Below are positions 1 to 6,772 of a stretch of DNA of 7,035 nucleotides, in pieces. Positions within the stretch are counted from its first letter, which is position 1. Each line of letters starts with the position of its first letter. Origin of the DNA: Thermoplasmata archaeon (lineage in GTDB: Archaea > Thermoplasmatota > Thermoplasmata > GCA-020350865); the NCBI GenBank assembly GCA_020351895.1, contig CP070672.1:186435-193469 (forward strand), in the 5' to 3' direction. The translations under genes and the position numbers were made by a program. The notes beneath the pieces are model-generated. The model saw only the letters and a program-made list of their open reading frames with translations. It was not told the origin of the DNA and did no database searches.

Positions 1-1
1 A

Positions 2-361
2 AAGTCCGTTACACTCAATTCTGATGACGACCTTCCATTGGATGTTTTCTTAATACGCAAGAAAGACTTTGACAACGAGAATTATGATAGGAGGTTGAAC
101 CTGGATGAAAGTGAGAGCTTAAATTTAATTTATTTTGAATATGAGCGGGATAGTTTTCTACCCTTTGATACCTATGTTTTGTATGTGGATTCAAAAGGCG
201 AAACAGCGGCGGTAACATACACAATCGAAAGAAGTGTGTCACCGGCCCTTGTTCTGTATCTGACCGTATTCCCATTAATTTTTGCTATAATAAACGTGAT
301 ATGGATAATCTACCTCTGGCCAATTAAAAAGAGATACGAGAAGACCTCGATATATGAATAG
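2..361 (+). CDS. C-terminal part of a membrane-anchored extracytoplasmic protein (5' end outside the window)
   Basis: The frame is open to the left edge, so the true start lies upstream; the TTG at 38 is just a leucine codon inside the gene. About 119 residues are visible. The first ~80 are polar and beta-rich, with the pattern LPFDTYVLYVD followed by a strand ending in ERS. A single hydrophobic segment (LVLYLTVFPLIFAIINVIW) follows, then a short basic tail (KKRYEK). This suggests a C-terminal membrane anchor with the folded part outside the cell and a tiny cytoplasmic tail. The beta-sandwich-like layout before one terminal helix resembles GOLD-type or similar small extracytoplasmic domains seen in Thermoplasmata membrane proteins, but that is an impression and no function is assigned. 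The gene ends in TAG and is followed at once by T-rich DNA, so it is probably not cotranscribed with the ribosomal protein operon. Confidence 0.75.
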   Translation, partial: KSVTLNSDDDLPLDVFLIRKKDFDNENYDRRLNLDESESLNLIYFEYERDSFLPFDTYVLYVDSKGETAAVTYTIERSVSPALVLYLTVFPLIFAIINVIWIIYLWPIKKRYEKTSIYE

Positions 362-405
362 GTTTTTTTGAGGCGTTTACCATATTCTAGACTTTTTTCT
401 TTTAG
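362..405 (+). terminator. T-rich terminator-like region after the membrane protein gene
   Basis: Two T-rich runs follow the TAG stop: seven T at 363-369, and a pyrimidine stretch (TTTTTTCTTTT) around 393-403. Archaeal RNA polymerase terminates at such U-tracts without needing a hairpin, and none is obvious here. The position just before the promoter of the next operon fits. Confidence 0.45.
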
Positions 406-412
406 GCCAAGC

Positions 413-426
413 TAAAACTATTAATG
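413..426 (+). promoter_or_regulatory. Possible TATA region of the L20a-prefoldin-ftsY operon
   Basis: An A/T-rich stretch (AAAACTATTAAT) lies about 70 nt before the L20a start codon. A TATA box here would put transcription start near 440-447 and give a leader of about 45 nt. The match to an archaeal TATA box is only moderate. It was chosen because it is the most A/T-rich segment in the 362-489 gap that is not part of a T-run. Confidence 0.3.
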
Positions 427-489
427 CTAAAAGGCAATTACCATCCTCCTAAATGAAGTTGGACATGTAAAAGGACAAGGTGATGAGCA

Positions 490-762
490 ATGAAAGTTTT
501 CAGGGTCAAGGGAACGTTCTTAATGGGCAATAGATGGCAGGATTTCACAAAAGAGGTGGTTGGTGATGATGAGAACGTTGCCAAAGAGCAGATATATTCC
601 CGTCTCGGAAGCAAGCACAGGGTTAAGAGAAAGAAGATACAGATAGAAGAAGTAAAGGAGATTTCAATTGAGGAGGTTTCTGATCCCATCGCATCATATC
701 TGATAAAACGTGATAATGATAATAAAATTAAAAAGACAAAAAAAGGTGAGATAAATGGATGA
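490..762 (+). CDS. rpl20a: Large-subunit ribosomal protein L20a (L18Ae / LX)
   Basis: This is a 90-residue basic protein of the archaeal 50S subunit. The N-terminal MKVFRVKGTF, the MGNRWQDFTKEV segment and the KEQIYSRLGSKHRVKRKKIQIEEV core are typical of the L18Ae/LX family, and the family fold is complete by about residue 60. Residues 62-90 form an extra polar, lysine-rich tail (DPIASY..., KIKKTKKGE), so the protein is longer than many archaeal homologues. The start is supported by AGGTGAT at 478-484, five nt before ATG, complementary to the 3' end of archaeal 16S rRNA. The end overlaps the prefoldin start by 8 nt, indicating translational coupling. The order L20a, prefoldin alpha, ftsY is well conserved in Euryarchaeota; eIF6 and L31e, which often come first, are absent here. 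Confidence 0.93.
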   Translation: MKVFRVKGTFLMGNRWQDFTKEVVGDDENVAKEQIYSRLGSKHRVKRKKIQIEEVKEISIEEVSDPIASYLIKRDNDNKIKKTKKGEING

Positions 763-1165
763 AAAAGAGCTTGCACAGTCTCTCAGGACATTGGAACTAT
801 ATAAAGCACAATTGGAGAACTTTGACCAACAATATGAGTTTTTGGCAATGACCATTAAGGAACATAACCGAGCAAAAGAAACCATACAGGGATACAAAGA
901 ACTCAAGGAGGGTTCTGAGACTTTGATACCCATAGGTGCGGGCTCCTTTTTATATGCCAAGGTCTCTGATTCAAAGAGGGCTATGGTGGGCATCGGCGCG
1001 GATATTGTGGTTGATACGGATATGGACGAAGCCTTATCTAAATTAGAAGAAAGGATAAAAGAGATTGAGGAGGCCGCAAAAAGTCTCAGTGAGAGATACC
1101 AAGAGATTGCGAATAAGGCCGCAGAGCTTTCAACAAAGATTCAAAATGCTTATGCAAGGGAGTAA
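755..1165 (+). CDS. pfdA: Prefoldin subunit alpha
   Basis: At 136 residues this has the usual length and architecture of archaeal prefoldin alpha. An N-terminal coiled-coil helix (about 1-52) leads into a central beta-hairpin region (about 55-90, containing LIPIGAGSFLYAKV and VGIGADIVVDTD), then a C-terminal coiled-coil helix (about 90-136). Two alpha and four beta subunits form the jellyfish-shaped cytosolic chaperone that holds unfolded proteins and passes them to the thermosome. The hairpin builds the oligomer platform. The start is set by AGGTGA at 744-749, five nt upstream of ATG and lying inside the L20a gene. The 8-nt overlap with L20a suggests coupled translation. The beta-subunit gene is not in this window. 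Confidence 0.94.
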   Translation: MDEKELAQSLRTLELYKAQLENFDQQYEFLAMTIKEHNRAKETIQGYKELKEGSETLIPIGAGSFLYAKVSDSKRAMVGIGADIVVDTDMDEALSKLEERIKEIEEAAKSLSERYQEIANKAAELSTKIQNAYARE

Positions 1166-1182
1166 TTCTTAGGTGTAAAGTC

Positions 1183-2271
1183 ATGTTTCGGAAATTGAAG
1201 GAAAAGCTAAAGACATTCACAGATCGTGCAAGCAAGGAATTGGGGGAGCTGGAGGAAGAAATCGAGGAGGAGAAGAAACCCGCAAAGAAGCCTATAAAGG
1301 AAAAAAGAAAAGAGGCGAAAAGAAAAGAAAAGAAGAAACCGTCGAAATCCAAGAAACCAACAAAAGCCGAAAGAAAGGTGGCCCAACATGATAAGGAACT
1401 ATTTGCCGAGGGTAGAATCGGTAAAAAATTGAGGGAAGGCAAATTGGAGGACCTGCTTTGGGATTTGGAGATGGCGCTTTTGGAATCCGATGTGGCTTTA
1501 CCTGTTGTCGAGAAGATCAAAACCAATGTGAAGGAAGACCTGCTTGGGAGGAAGGTGAAGCGGGGCTTGGAAATCGAGGATGCAGTGGAGATGGCCCTTA
1601 AAAATGCCATAACAAATGTTCTCGCCCAAAATCCAGTTAATTTCGATGCATTTATCAAATCACATAAAAAACCTGTTGTTCTTATGTTCGTTGGCGTCAA
1701 CGGAACTGGAAAGACCACTGTAATCGCAAAAATAGTTCACAGGCTGCAAAAACAAAAACTTTCCTGCGTTATCGCCGCGGCAGACACATTTCGAGCCGGA
1801 GCCATAGAGCAGCTGGAAAAACACTCAGAAAGATTGGGTGTAAAATTGGTCAAGCATCAGGCCGGTGCCGATCCTGCGGCCGTGGCCTATGATGCAATAG
1901 AGCATGCAAAGGCAAGGCATAAGGAAGTGGTTCTCATAGACACAGCCGGGAGAATGCATTCCAACATCAATCTTATGGATGAGATGAAGAAGATAAAGAG
2001 GGTGGCACCACCTCATATGATCATCTTTGTGGGCGATGCTTTATCAGGAAATGATACAATAATCCAGGCAAGAAAGTTCGATGAAACCGTGGGCATAGAC
2101 TGTGCCGTACTCACGAAAATAGATGCAGATGCCAAGGGAGGGGCAGCGTTATCCATCGCCCATGCAGTTGGAAAGCCCATTGCATTTGTGGGTGTCGGTC
2201 AGGAATATGATGATCTCATCACCTTCAACCCGAAATGGATGGTCAGCAGATTGTTTGGGGAGGATACCTAA
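1183..2271 (+). CDS. ftsY: Signal recognition particle receptor FtsY (SRP GTPase)
   Basis: FtsY is the membrane-associated GTPase that docks the SRP-ribosome complex at the Sec translocon. This protein has 362 residues. Residues 1-70 form a highly charged, Lys/Glu-rich A-region, expected to contact lipids or the translocon. A four-helix N domain follows (about 70-160), then the GTPase G domain. GTPase motifs are all present: P-loop GVNGTGKTT (171-179), DTFRAGA (201-207), DTAGR (253-257), TKID (311-314) and GVGQ (337-340). DTFRAGA and GVGQEYDDL separate SRP-type GTPases from others, and the acidic/basic N-terminus together with the gene order favours FtsY over Ffh; the C-terminal M domain of Ffh is missing. 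AGGTG at 1171-1175 precedes ATG, 17 nt after the prefoldin stop. The stop lies 11 bp from the convergent gene downstream. Confidence 0.96.
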   Translation: MFRKLKEKLKTFTDRASKELGELEEEIEEEKKPAKKPIKEKRKEAKRKEKKKPSKSKKPTKAERKVAQHDKELFAEGRIGKKLREGKLEDLLWDLEMALLESDVALPVVEKIKTNVKEDLLGRKVKRGLEIEDAVEMALKNAITNVLAQNPVNFDAFIKSHKKPVVLMFVGVNGTGKTTVIAKIVHRLQKQKLSCVIAAADTFRAGAIEQLEKHSERLGVKLVKHQAGADPAAVAYDAIEHAKARHKEVVLIDTAGRMHSNINLMDEMKKIKRVAPPHMIIFVGDALSGNDTIIQARKFDETVGIDCAVLTKIDADAKGGAALSIAHAVGKPIAFVGVGQEYDDLITFNPKWMVSRLFGEDT

Positions 2272-2282
2272 AGACAAGTTAT

Positions 2283-3233
2283 CTATTCAAAATCCTCCAA
2301 AAGACCCGCAGCTTTAAGGCCCGAATCGAAGCACCCAATTGCGGCCAGGGCCCCGATTTTTCCCCGGCTACCCGTGATCTCTATCATCCTGATTCCATTC
2401 TCCTCTGCGATTTTTTCGGTCTCATCCAGGGTGATGATCCTGCTCTTGGCTTGGATACCGTAGCTTTCAATATCATCTGGAATCTTTAAACCCTCGAATA
2501 CTGCAATGGCGGTGTGTTTGGACTTGGAGTGCTCCTTTACAAAATCCACTGCAAAGTCCACTGCCTTGTTTAGATTTTCCTCCTCTACGGCAAATGAGCC
2601 GCCAATTGACACACAGCTCGTGGTCTTTTCGGGCACAGCAGGATTAAGCTGTATGATCTTGTGCAGAAGCGGCTTCGCATGGGGTATTGAATTCATGAGT
2701 TCCAGCATCAAAACCCATGATGCCCCTTCCTCTCTTGAATCGGTATCATCGAGGCCAAAGACAAGTCGCCTTGTTTTTTTCGTGACTATTGTGATCTCAA
2801 CCTCTTTTGCCCCTCCCACACCCTTAAGATCAGGATAAATGGCTTTTAGTACACCAGGAGCCTGGGGGAGACAGGCCCCGACTCCGACACTGGCCCCTGC
2901 CAAGCCAAGCCAGGTCGTGTGAACTTCGTCACCCACCACCTTAAGTGATTTCAGTGCCTGACCACCCAAATCCTTTGATGCAGGGCCGAATTTTACATCC
3001 CCTTCTCCTATCTTCGTGTTCATGATTATCGTATTTCCATCCACAAAAACCTCTTTTACCACACCGCCAGCCCTCATCCTGTTCAGGGCATCCCATTCTA
3101 CAGGACCCTTTGCACTGCAGTGCTCTATAACCTGAGCCATATCGTTTTTCTCATCCACGAGTGTGAAAAATCCACGGGAGAACTTACTTCCAAATCGTTT
3201 TTTCACATCTTCTGGTGTTAGGATATCTGTCAT
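2283..3233 (-). CDS. TiaS-like protein, methanogenesis marker protein 11 family
   Basis: This 316-residue protein has an N-terminal region of about 155 residues followed by a part that resembles TiaS, the enzyme that attaches agmatine to C34 of tRNA-Ile2. Visible shared motifs are FGLDDTDS (159-166, the acidic ATP/Mg-binding motif in TiaS), NPAVPEKT (187-194) and GSRGKIGALAAIG (288-300). Full TiaS carries the DDTD motif close to its N-terminus and ends with OB-fold and zinc-ribbon domains. Here the motif sits mid-protein and the C-terminus has no zinc-ribbon cysteines, so it is unlikely to be TiaS itself. The layout and length match the methanogenesis marker 11 family as I remember it, whose function is unknown; that family assignment rests on motif memory. 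The ATG is preceded by GAGGTG (+ strand 3244-3249), nine or so nt away and inside the end of the upstream gene, so the pair is likely cotranscribed. Confidence 0.72.
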   Translation of the reverse strand: MTDILTPEDVKKRFGSKFSRGFFTLVDEKNDMAQVIEHCSAKGPVEWDALNRMRAGGVVKEVFVDGNTIIMNTKIGEGDVKFGPASKDLGGQALKSLKVVGDEVHTTWLGLAGASVGVGACLPQAPGVLKAIYPDLKGVGGAKEVEITIVTKKTRRLVFGLDDTDSREEGASWVLMLELMNSIPHAKPLLHKIIQLNPAVPEKTTSCVSIGGSFAVEEENLNKAVDFAVDFVKEHSKSKHTAIAVFEGLKIPDDIESYGIQAKSRIITLDETEKIAEENGIRMIEITGSRGKIGALAAIGCFDSGLKAAGLLEDFE

Positions 3234-3240
3234 GGCTAAG

Positions 3241-3921
3241 CTACACCTCTTGCGTTTTGCCTGGCTCGCATATCAATACCTCAGAATCACAAAGTGACTC
3301 CACAAGGCTCTTGAATTCCTTTGGATCCTGCTCAACAGGAGGAAATGTGTTGTAATGCATGGGTATCGCAATCTCGGGCCTGATCCATGCCGCCGCCTTG
3401 GCAGCTGTTTCGGGATTCATTGTGAACCTGTCTCCGATGGGGAGCAATGCGATCTGGGGCCTGTAAAGCTCGGCAATCAGCTTCATATCTGAAAACAGAC
3501 AGGTGTCCCCGGCATGATATACGGTTTTTTCATCATTGATTATGAAGCCAGCGGGATCTCCGCCTGAGAACCCAAAATTCGAAGCGTCGATACCAGAGGA
3601 ATGCCAGGCCTGGACCATGATGATTTTAATTCCTTTTAGTTCCACACCACCCCCCATATTTAGGCCTATTCCTTCAACCCCATTTTTATCGGCATATCTG
3701 GCTATCTCATGAATGGCAACTATGGGGGCCTGATTCCTCTTTGCTATTGAGATGGCGTCACCGAGATGATCGCCGTGACCGTGTGTTACGCATACGATAT
3801 CGCATTCTATCTCCTCAGCCTTGCAGGGGGCCATTGGGTTTCCTGTTATGAATGGATCCACAAGCAATCGGCTCTTTCCTTCGAGAAGGAATGCCGCATG
3901 TCCCAGCCAGGTTAATCTCAT
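3241..3921 (-). CDS. UPF0173-type metallo-beta-lactamase-fold hydrolase
   Basis: The protein is 226 residues from the chosen start, a normal length for UPF0173 metal-dependent hydrolases. It opens with MRLTWLGHAAF and LVDPFITGNP, typical of the family. Metal-binding motifs are HGHGDH (47-52), His107 in AWHSSG, the aspartate of HAGDT (136-140) and His189 in MHYNTFPP. Together these would bind two metal ions, usually zinc, in the cytosol. The physiological substrate of this family is not established. An in-frame upstream ATG would add 30 residues, but that extension does not look like the family. ATG at 3921 instead has GGTGAG (+ strand 3926-3931) four nt ahead and a TATA-like box at the right distance. 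It is the first gene of a two-gene operon with the TiaS-like protein 7 nt downstream. Confidence 0.87.
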   Translation of the reverse strand: MRLTWLGHAAFLLEGKSRLLVDPFITGNPMAPCKAEEIECDIVCVTHGHGDHLGDAISIAKRNQAPIVAIHEIARYADKNGVEGIGLNMGGGVELKGIKIIMVQAWHSSGIDASNFGFSGGDPAGFIINDEKTVYHAGDTCLFSDMKLIAELYRPQIALLPIGDRFTMNPETAAKAAAWIRPEIAIPMHYNTFPPVEQDPKEFKSLVESLCDSEVLICEPGKTQEV

Positions 3922-3944
3922 GCGTCTCACCCGTATATGAGAAT

Positions 3945-3957
3945 GGAATAAAAGCTT
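3945..3957 (-). promoter_or_regulatory. TATA-like box for the hydrolase/TiaS-like operon
   Basis: On the - strand the sequence AGCTTTTATTCC lies about 27-32 nt upstream of the ATG at 3921. A TATA box here would start transcription only a few nt before the GGTGAG ribosome binding site, giving a very short leader. This spacing also argues against the longer in-frame start upstream. Confidence 0.4.
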
Positions 3958-4012
3958 ATTAGAATTATCCTTGACATGGATTGTATAAACCCAGCCACAC
4001 AGTAATAACATG

Positions 4013-4026
4013 AAAAATTAAATACC
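4013..4026 (+). promoter_or_regulatory. TATA-like box for the surface protein gene
   Basis: AAAAATTAAATACC lies about 35-45 nt before the ATG at 4059. It would place transcription start near 4045 with a short leader carrying the AGAGG ribosome binding site (about 4048-4052). It lies back to back with the promoter of the hydrolase operon in a 137-bp divergent region. Confidence 0.45.
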
Positions 4027-4058
4027 CTATTAACACTTTGGGCCTTCAGAGGGATTCC

Positions 4059-6551
4059 ATGACGAAAAAGGTACTTTCTTCAGGTTTCTGCCTCCTATTC
4101 GTGTTAAGCACACTTTTTACTTCCATGTTCATGGTGATTTTAATAGAAAACGCCAAGGCAGAGGTGCATAACGTATCCCCTGGAGAAAGCATTCAAATGG
4201 CCATAGAAAATGCCACGACAGGCGATACAGTTTATATTAAAAGTGGGACCTATTACGAAAATATTACCATCTCCGAGGCGATCTCCCTTGTTGGAGAGAA
4301 CAGATCTTCCACAGTAATCGATGGGGGAGGTGAAGTCACTGTTATCCAGATTTTAGACACAAATTCGGCAATTGTGGAGTCCTTAACCGTAAAAAACGCC
4401 GAGATCGGGATCAACATATTTGGATCCGATAATGTGCAAATAGGAGAAATCAACGTCTCTGACTGCCATGGGGAAGGAGTGTATGTGGATAATTCTAATA
4501 ACTTTATGATTACAGACAGTTTCCTGGCAGGTTCGGGATCTGGGAACGGTATTACAGCCCTTAATGCCAATGATTTAGAGATCCATGGAAATATGGTTAA
4601 AAATTTCCTATATGGTATCGACTCCCAGTATTCATCCGATTCATTGATAGTCAATAATAATATCATGTACAACGTGGACGGTATCAGAATCAGGTTCGGA
4701 AGTGGGGTAAACATCCAACATAACACCCTGTATAATAATTCCAACTCTGGCCTTTCATTGTTACAGCAATCCTCCGCAACCGTGGAATCCACCAAAATAG
4801 ACCTCTCAGGTTACGGTATCTACATAGATTCTGTCTCTTCAGGCACAGTCTATAATTCCTCATTATCACTCTCTTATTTTGCGGATCTTTATGTTGGAAT
4901 GGAGCAGCTTACATTGGTGAACACTAGCTTTGATCCAGAGGGTGTCATCATATCTCAGCAGGATGCTGTTTTGACGGTTAAGAACTTCCTCGACGTTCAT
5001 GTTGAGGATTCAGATGGCAATCCTGTTTTAAACGCGGATGTTATTGTCAAGGATGACGGGAATATTGTTTACGATTCCACCACTGGAGATAGCAAGACGG
5101 ATGGAAATGGTTTGGTGAGGTTTATAGAGGCCGTTTTTAAGGAATATGTGTACGATCCGGGATTGGATTACGAGATAATGGAAAGCACAACTAGTGTTGA
5201 GGCGATTTACAAATCAAATAGTTTATCTTTTTTAGGTGAAGACCAAGAAAATGTAAACATGTCCACATCCCATATGGAGACCTTCCAGCTGGATACGATA
5301 CCCCCAACACTCCTTGATATAAGCAGTCATGGAAACATATCTTTAATTTCAAATAATCTAGATAGAGATCAAGACGATTCATTGGCTTTCGTATTCAGAG
5401 CCAGCGAACCGGGCAGTTATGTAATAATAATAAATACAAGTGGAGACAATGAATTCAACACTACAAATGATACTGTGCTTGCCGGAACCGCAACAGGAGA
5501 TCTTCAAACCGTCTTTTGGAACGGTACCAATGAAACCGTAATATTCCCTGATGGTAATTATTTTGTCGAGATCACACTCATAGACGAATTCGATAACCCG
5601 ATATCAGAGCCTTACACCGCTATGATAATAAGAATCATCAACACCGACTTGGACGGCGACGGTCACATAGACACCGACGATGATTTTCCCAACGATGCAA
5701 CTCAGTGGAGCGACAATGACAATGACGGTTTTGGTGATAATCCTTCAGGTAACAATGCAGATGCCTTTCCAAGTGACCCAACACAGTGGCTCGATTCAGA
5801 TGGAGACGGCCATGGGGATAATCCCAATGGTAACAGTCCTGATGCTTTTGTGGATGATGTGACCCAGTGGCTTGACAGTGACGGGGACAGCTATGGAGAT
5901 AATGAATCAGGGAACGATCCCGATGCATTTCCAGATGATCCATCACAATGGATGGATTTGGATGGTGACGGTTATGGCGACAACGAAACTGGCAACAAAT
6001 CCGATGCATTTCCAAATGACCCCTCGGAGTGGTTGGACAGTGATGGTGACGGCCATGGTGACAACGGCGATAAATTCCCTGATGATCCAAAAGAATGGGA
6101 GGATTCCGATGGAGACGGCATAGGGGATAACAGTGATTTCATTCCGATAAATAACTGGCTTTTTATTTTAATCATTATTGCTGTAGTCATCATTATTATT
6201 TTTGTAATCATGGTTTCAAGGCAAAGAGCCAGGGCAGCCTTACCTTTTGATCCTGGGGCTAAGACTCAAGTGGGTGCGGTAACACCCTCGAGAACTCAAC
6301 CTGTTGTGCAACCGAGAAGAAAACCTTTGCCTCCACCGCCCAAACGAATTGCTGCGCAAAAAAGGCCACCTGCAGCCAAATCCAAACCCTCTCCTAAACC
6401 CCCAAAGCCATTAGCCGAGCCTGAGGTACCACCTGTACCTCCACCACCTCCTGATGCTCCTCCTGAGGTTCCACCTCCTGAGAAGCCTGAAGAAGCACCA
6501 CCTCCACCTCCGAAGAAAGAAGTGAAGAAGGAAGAGACAAGCGAGGAATAG
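4059..6551 (+). CDS. Exported membrane-anchored surface protein with NosD-like beta-helix, DxDGDG repeats and proline-rich cytoplasmic tail
   Basis: 830 residues from ATG 4059, which has GAGG six nt upstream; a TTG 21 nt earlier is in frame but adds nothing useful. Order of parts: a Sec signal peptide (1-34, basic MTKK, hydrophobic core, likely cleavage after AKA); a right-handed beta-helix of NosD/PbH1 type (about 37-300), opening with a segment (SIQMAIENATTGDTVYI) common at the start of such helices, with repeated short strands and Asn turns; an Ig/carboxypeptidase-regulatory-like segment (about 305-400); a FlgD-like Ig segment (about 410-527, FWNGTNE... FPDGNYFVEI); seven acidic repeats (530-696); one transmembrane helix (about 699-719); then a ~110-residue cytoplasmic tail rich in Pro and Lys. 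Many NxS/T sequons suggest N-glycosylation. Beta-helices often bind or cleave polysaccharides, but I see no defined catalytic site, so an adhesive or structural surface role is as likely. It appears monocistronic. Confidence 0.88.
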   Translation: MTKKVLSSGFCLLFVLSTLFTSMFMVILIENAKAEVHNVSPGESIQMAIENATTGDTVYIKSGTYYENITISEAISLVGENRSSTVIDGGGEVTVIQILDTNSAIVESLTVKNAEIGINIFGSDNVQIGEINVSDCHGEGVYVDNSNNFMITDSFLAGSGSGNGITALNANDLEIHGNMVKNFLYGIDSQYSSDSLIVNNNIMYNVDGIRIRFGSGVNIQHNTLYNNSNSGLSLLQQSSATVESTKIDLSGYGIYIDSVSSGTVYNSSLSLSYFADLYVGMEQLTLVNTSFDPEGVIISQQDAVLTVKNFLDVHVEDSDGNPVLNADVIVKDDGNIVYDSTTGDSKTDGNGLVRFIEAVFKEYVYDPGLDYEIMESTTSVEAIYKSNSLSFLGEDQENVNMSTSHMETFQLDTIPPTLLDISSHGNISLISNNLDRDQDDSLAFVFRASEPGSYVIIINTSGDNEFNTTNDTVLAGTATGDLQTVFWNGTNETVIFPDGNYFVEITLIDEFDNPISEPYTAMIIRIINTDLDGDGHIDTDDDFPNDATQWSDNDNDGFGDNPSGNNADAFPSDPTQWLDSDGDGHGDNPNGNSPDAFVDDVTQWLDSDGDSYGDNESGNDPDAFPDDPSQWMDLDGDGYGDNETGNKSDAFPNDPSEWLDSDGDGHGDNGDKFPDDPKEWEDSDGDGIGDNSDFIPINNWLFILIIIAVVIIIIFVIMVSRQRARAALPFDPGAKTQVGAVTPSRTQPVVQPRRKPLPPPPKRIAAQKRPPAAKSKPSPKPPKPLAEPEVPPVPPPPPDAPPEVPPPEKPEEAPPPPPKKEVKKEETSEE
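5646..6146 (+). repeat. Seven tandem DxDGDGxGDN acidic repeats within the surface protein
   Basis: Residues 530-696 consist of seven repeats. Units 2-5 are exactly 27 residues each (551-577, 578-604, 605-631, 632-658); units 1 and 6 are shorter (about 21-22) and unit 7 is partial. The unit runs D-S-D-G-D-G-x-G-D-N, a spacer with GN, then DAFP-x-DP-x-QW. The DxDGDG core is the thrombospondin type 3 / EF-like calcium-binding loop. Such rods probably become stiff when calcium binds and lift the beta-helix away from the membrane. The final unit lies right before the transmembrane helix. Confidence 0.85.
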
Positions 6552-6690
6552 GTGCCCTCCATCCATAACCCCCTCCGCCCTCCCAAGAAAAGGGGTAAAG
6601 GGTGATTCTTTAGATTCTAATAATTACTATAATCTCAACTCTTTTATATTTAGAGGTTAATACACTTTCCTCTCAGTTAAATGAAGTACA
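6552..6690. other. Non-coding gap between the surface protein and the tRNA locus, with a promoter
   Basis: No credible coding frame is present. The first ~50 nt are C-rich then purine-rich: ACCCC near 6567-6573 can pair with GGGGT near 6593-6597, a weak candidate for a terminator hairpin. From 6605 on the DNA is A/T-rich and holds the TATA-like box at 6642-6649. Confidence 0.4.
6642..6649 (+). promoter_or_regulatory. Strong TATA-like box upstream of the tRNA locus
   Basis: TTTTATAT within the stretch CTCTTTTATATTTAGAG is the best archaeal TATA match in the intergenic region. Transcription would start near 6670. That is ~20 nt before the first copy of the tRNA 5' end (6691-6707) and ~190 nt before the complete tRNA, so a transcript from here would include the whole hairpin array. 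Confidence 0.5.
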
Positions 6691-6707
6691 TGGGCTTATG
6701 GTCTAGT
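6691..6707 (+). repeat. Upstream copy of the tRNA-Val 5' end (17-bp direct repeat, copy 1)
   Basis: TGGGCTTATGGTCTAGT is identical to 6860-6876, which is the base before tRNA-Val plus its nucleotides 1-16 (acceptor 5' strand, G10-T13 and start of the D-loop). The copies are 169 bp apart. Copy 1 is not followed by any anticodon or T-arm, so it is not a tRNA on its own. Its GGGC could pair with GCCC at 6740-6743, enclosing the first hairpin. Confidence 0.9.
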
Positions 6708-6709
6708 CA

Positions 6710-6766
6710 GCGAGGAGTCGCTTACGCTCCTCCTCTAGCGCCCAAATTTACAAAAAGGTAAATTTG
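6710..6766 (+). repeat. Structured tandem unit A: GC-rich hairpin followed by A/T hairpin
   Basis: First hairpin: GC (6710-6711) plus GAGGAG (6712-6717) pair with CTCCTC (6730-6735) and GC (6738-6739), with TA bulged and loop TCGCTTACGCTC. The loop can add a GC/GC pair with TTAC as tetraloop. Second hairpin: CAAATTTAC (6743-6751) pairs with GTAAATTTG (6758-6766) around loop AAAAAG, nine perfect pairs. The unit is matched by unit B 62-63 bp downstream with different stems of the same shape. No protein-coding sense is apparent. Confidence 0.8.
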
Positions 6767-6772
6767 TGCACT

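Noticed and set aside
1086..1718. A 210-codon frame opposite ftsY
   Set aside because: It is antisense to the strongly conserved ftsY. Its Phe/Ser-rich translation is the mirror of the Lys/Glu-rich A-region.
2283..3233. Assignment as a complete TiaS
   Set aside because: The DDTD motif is at residue ~160 instead of near the N-terminus, and the OB and zinc-ribbon domains are absent.
3922..4011. A 30-residue N-terminal extension of the metallo-hydrolase
   Set aside because: The extension does not resemble the family. The internal ATG at 3921 has GGTGAG at the right spacing and a TATA-like box just upstream.
5638..6090. A His/Arg-rich frame opposite the acidic repeats
   Set aside because: It is a shadow of the DxDGDG repeat DNA with no start signal; its regularity comes from the repeats on the + strand.
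6690..6761. A 23-codon ATG frame covering tRNA copy 1 and the first hairpin unit
   Set aside because: It has no ribosome binding site, reads through structured repeats, and its start simply falls on the tRNA 5' sequence.
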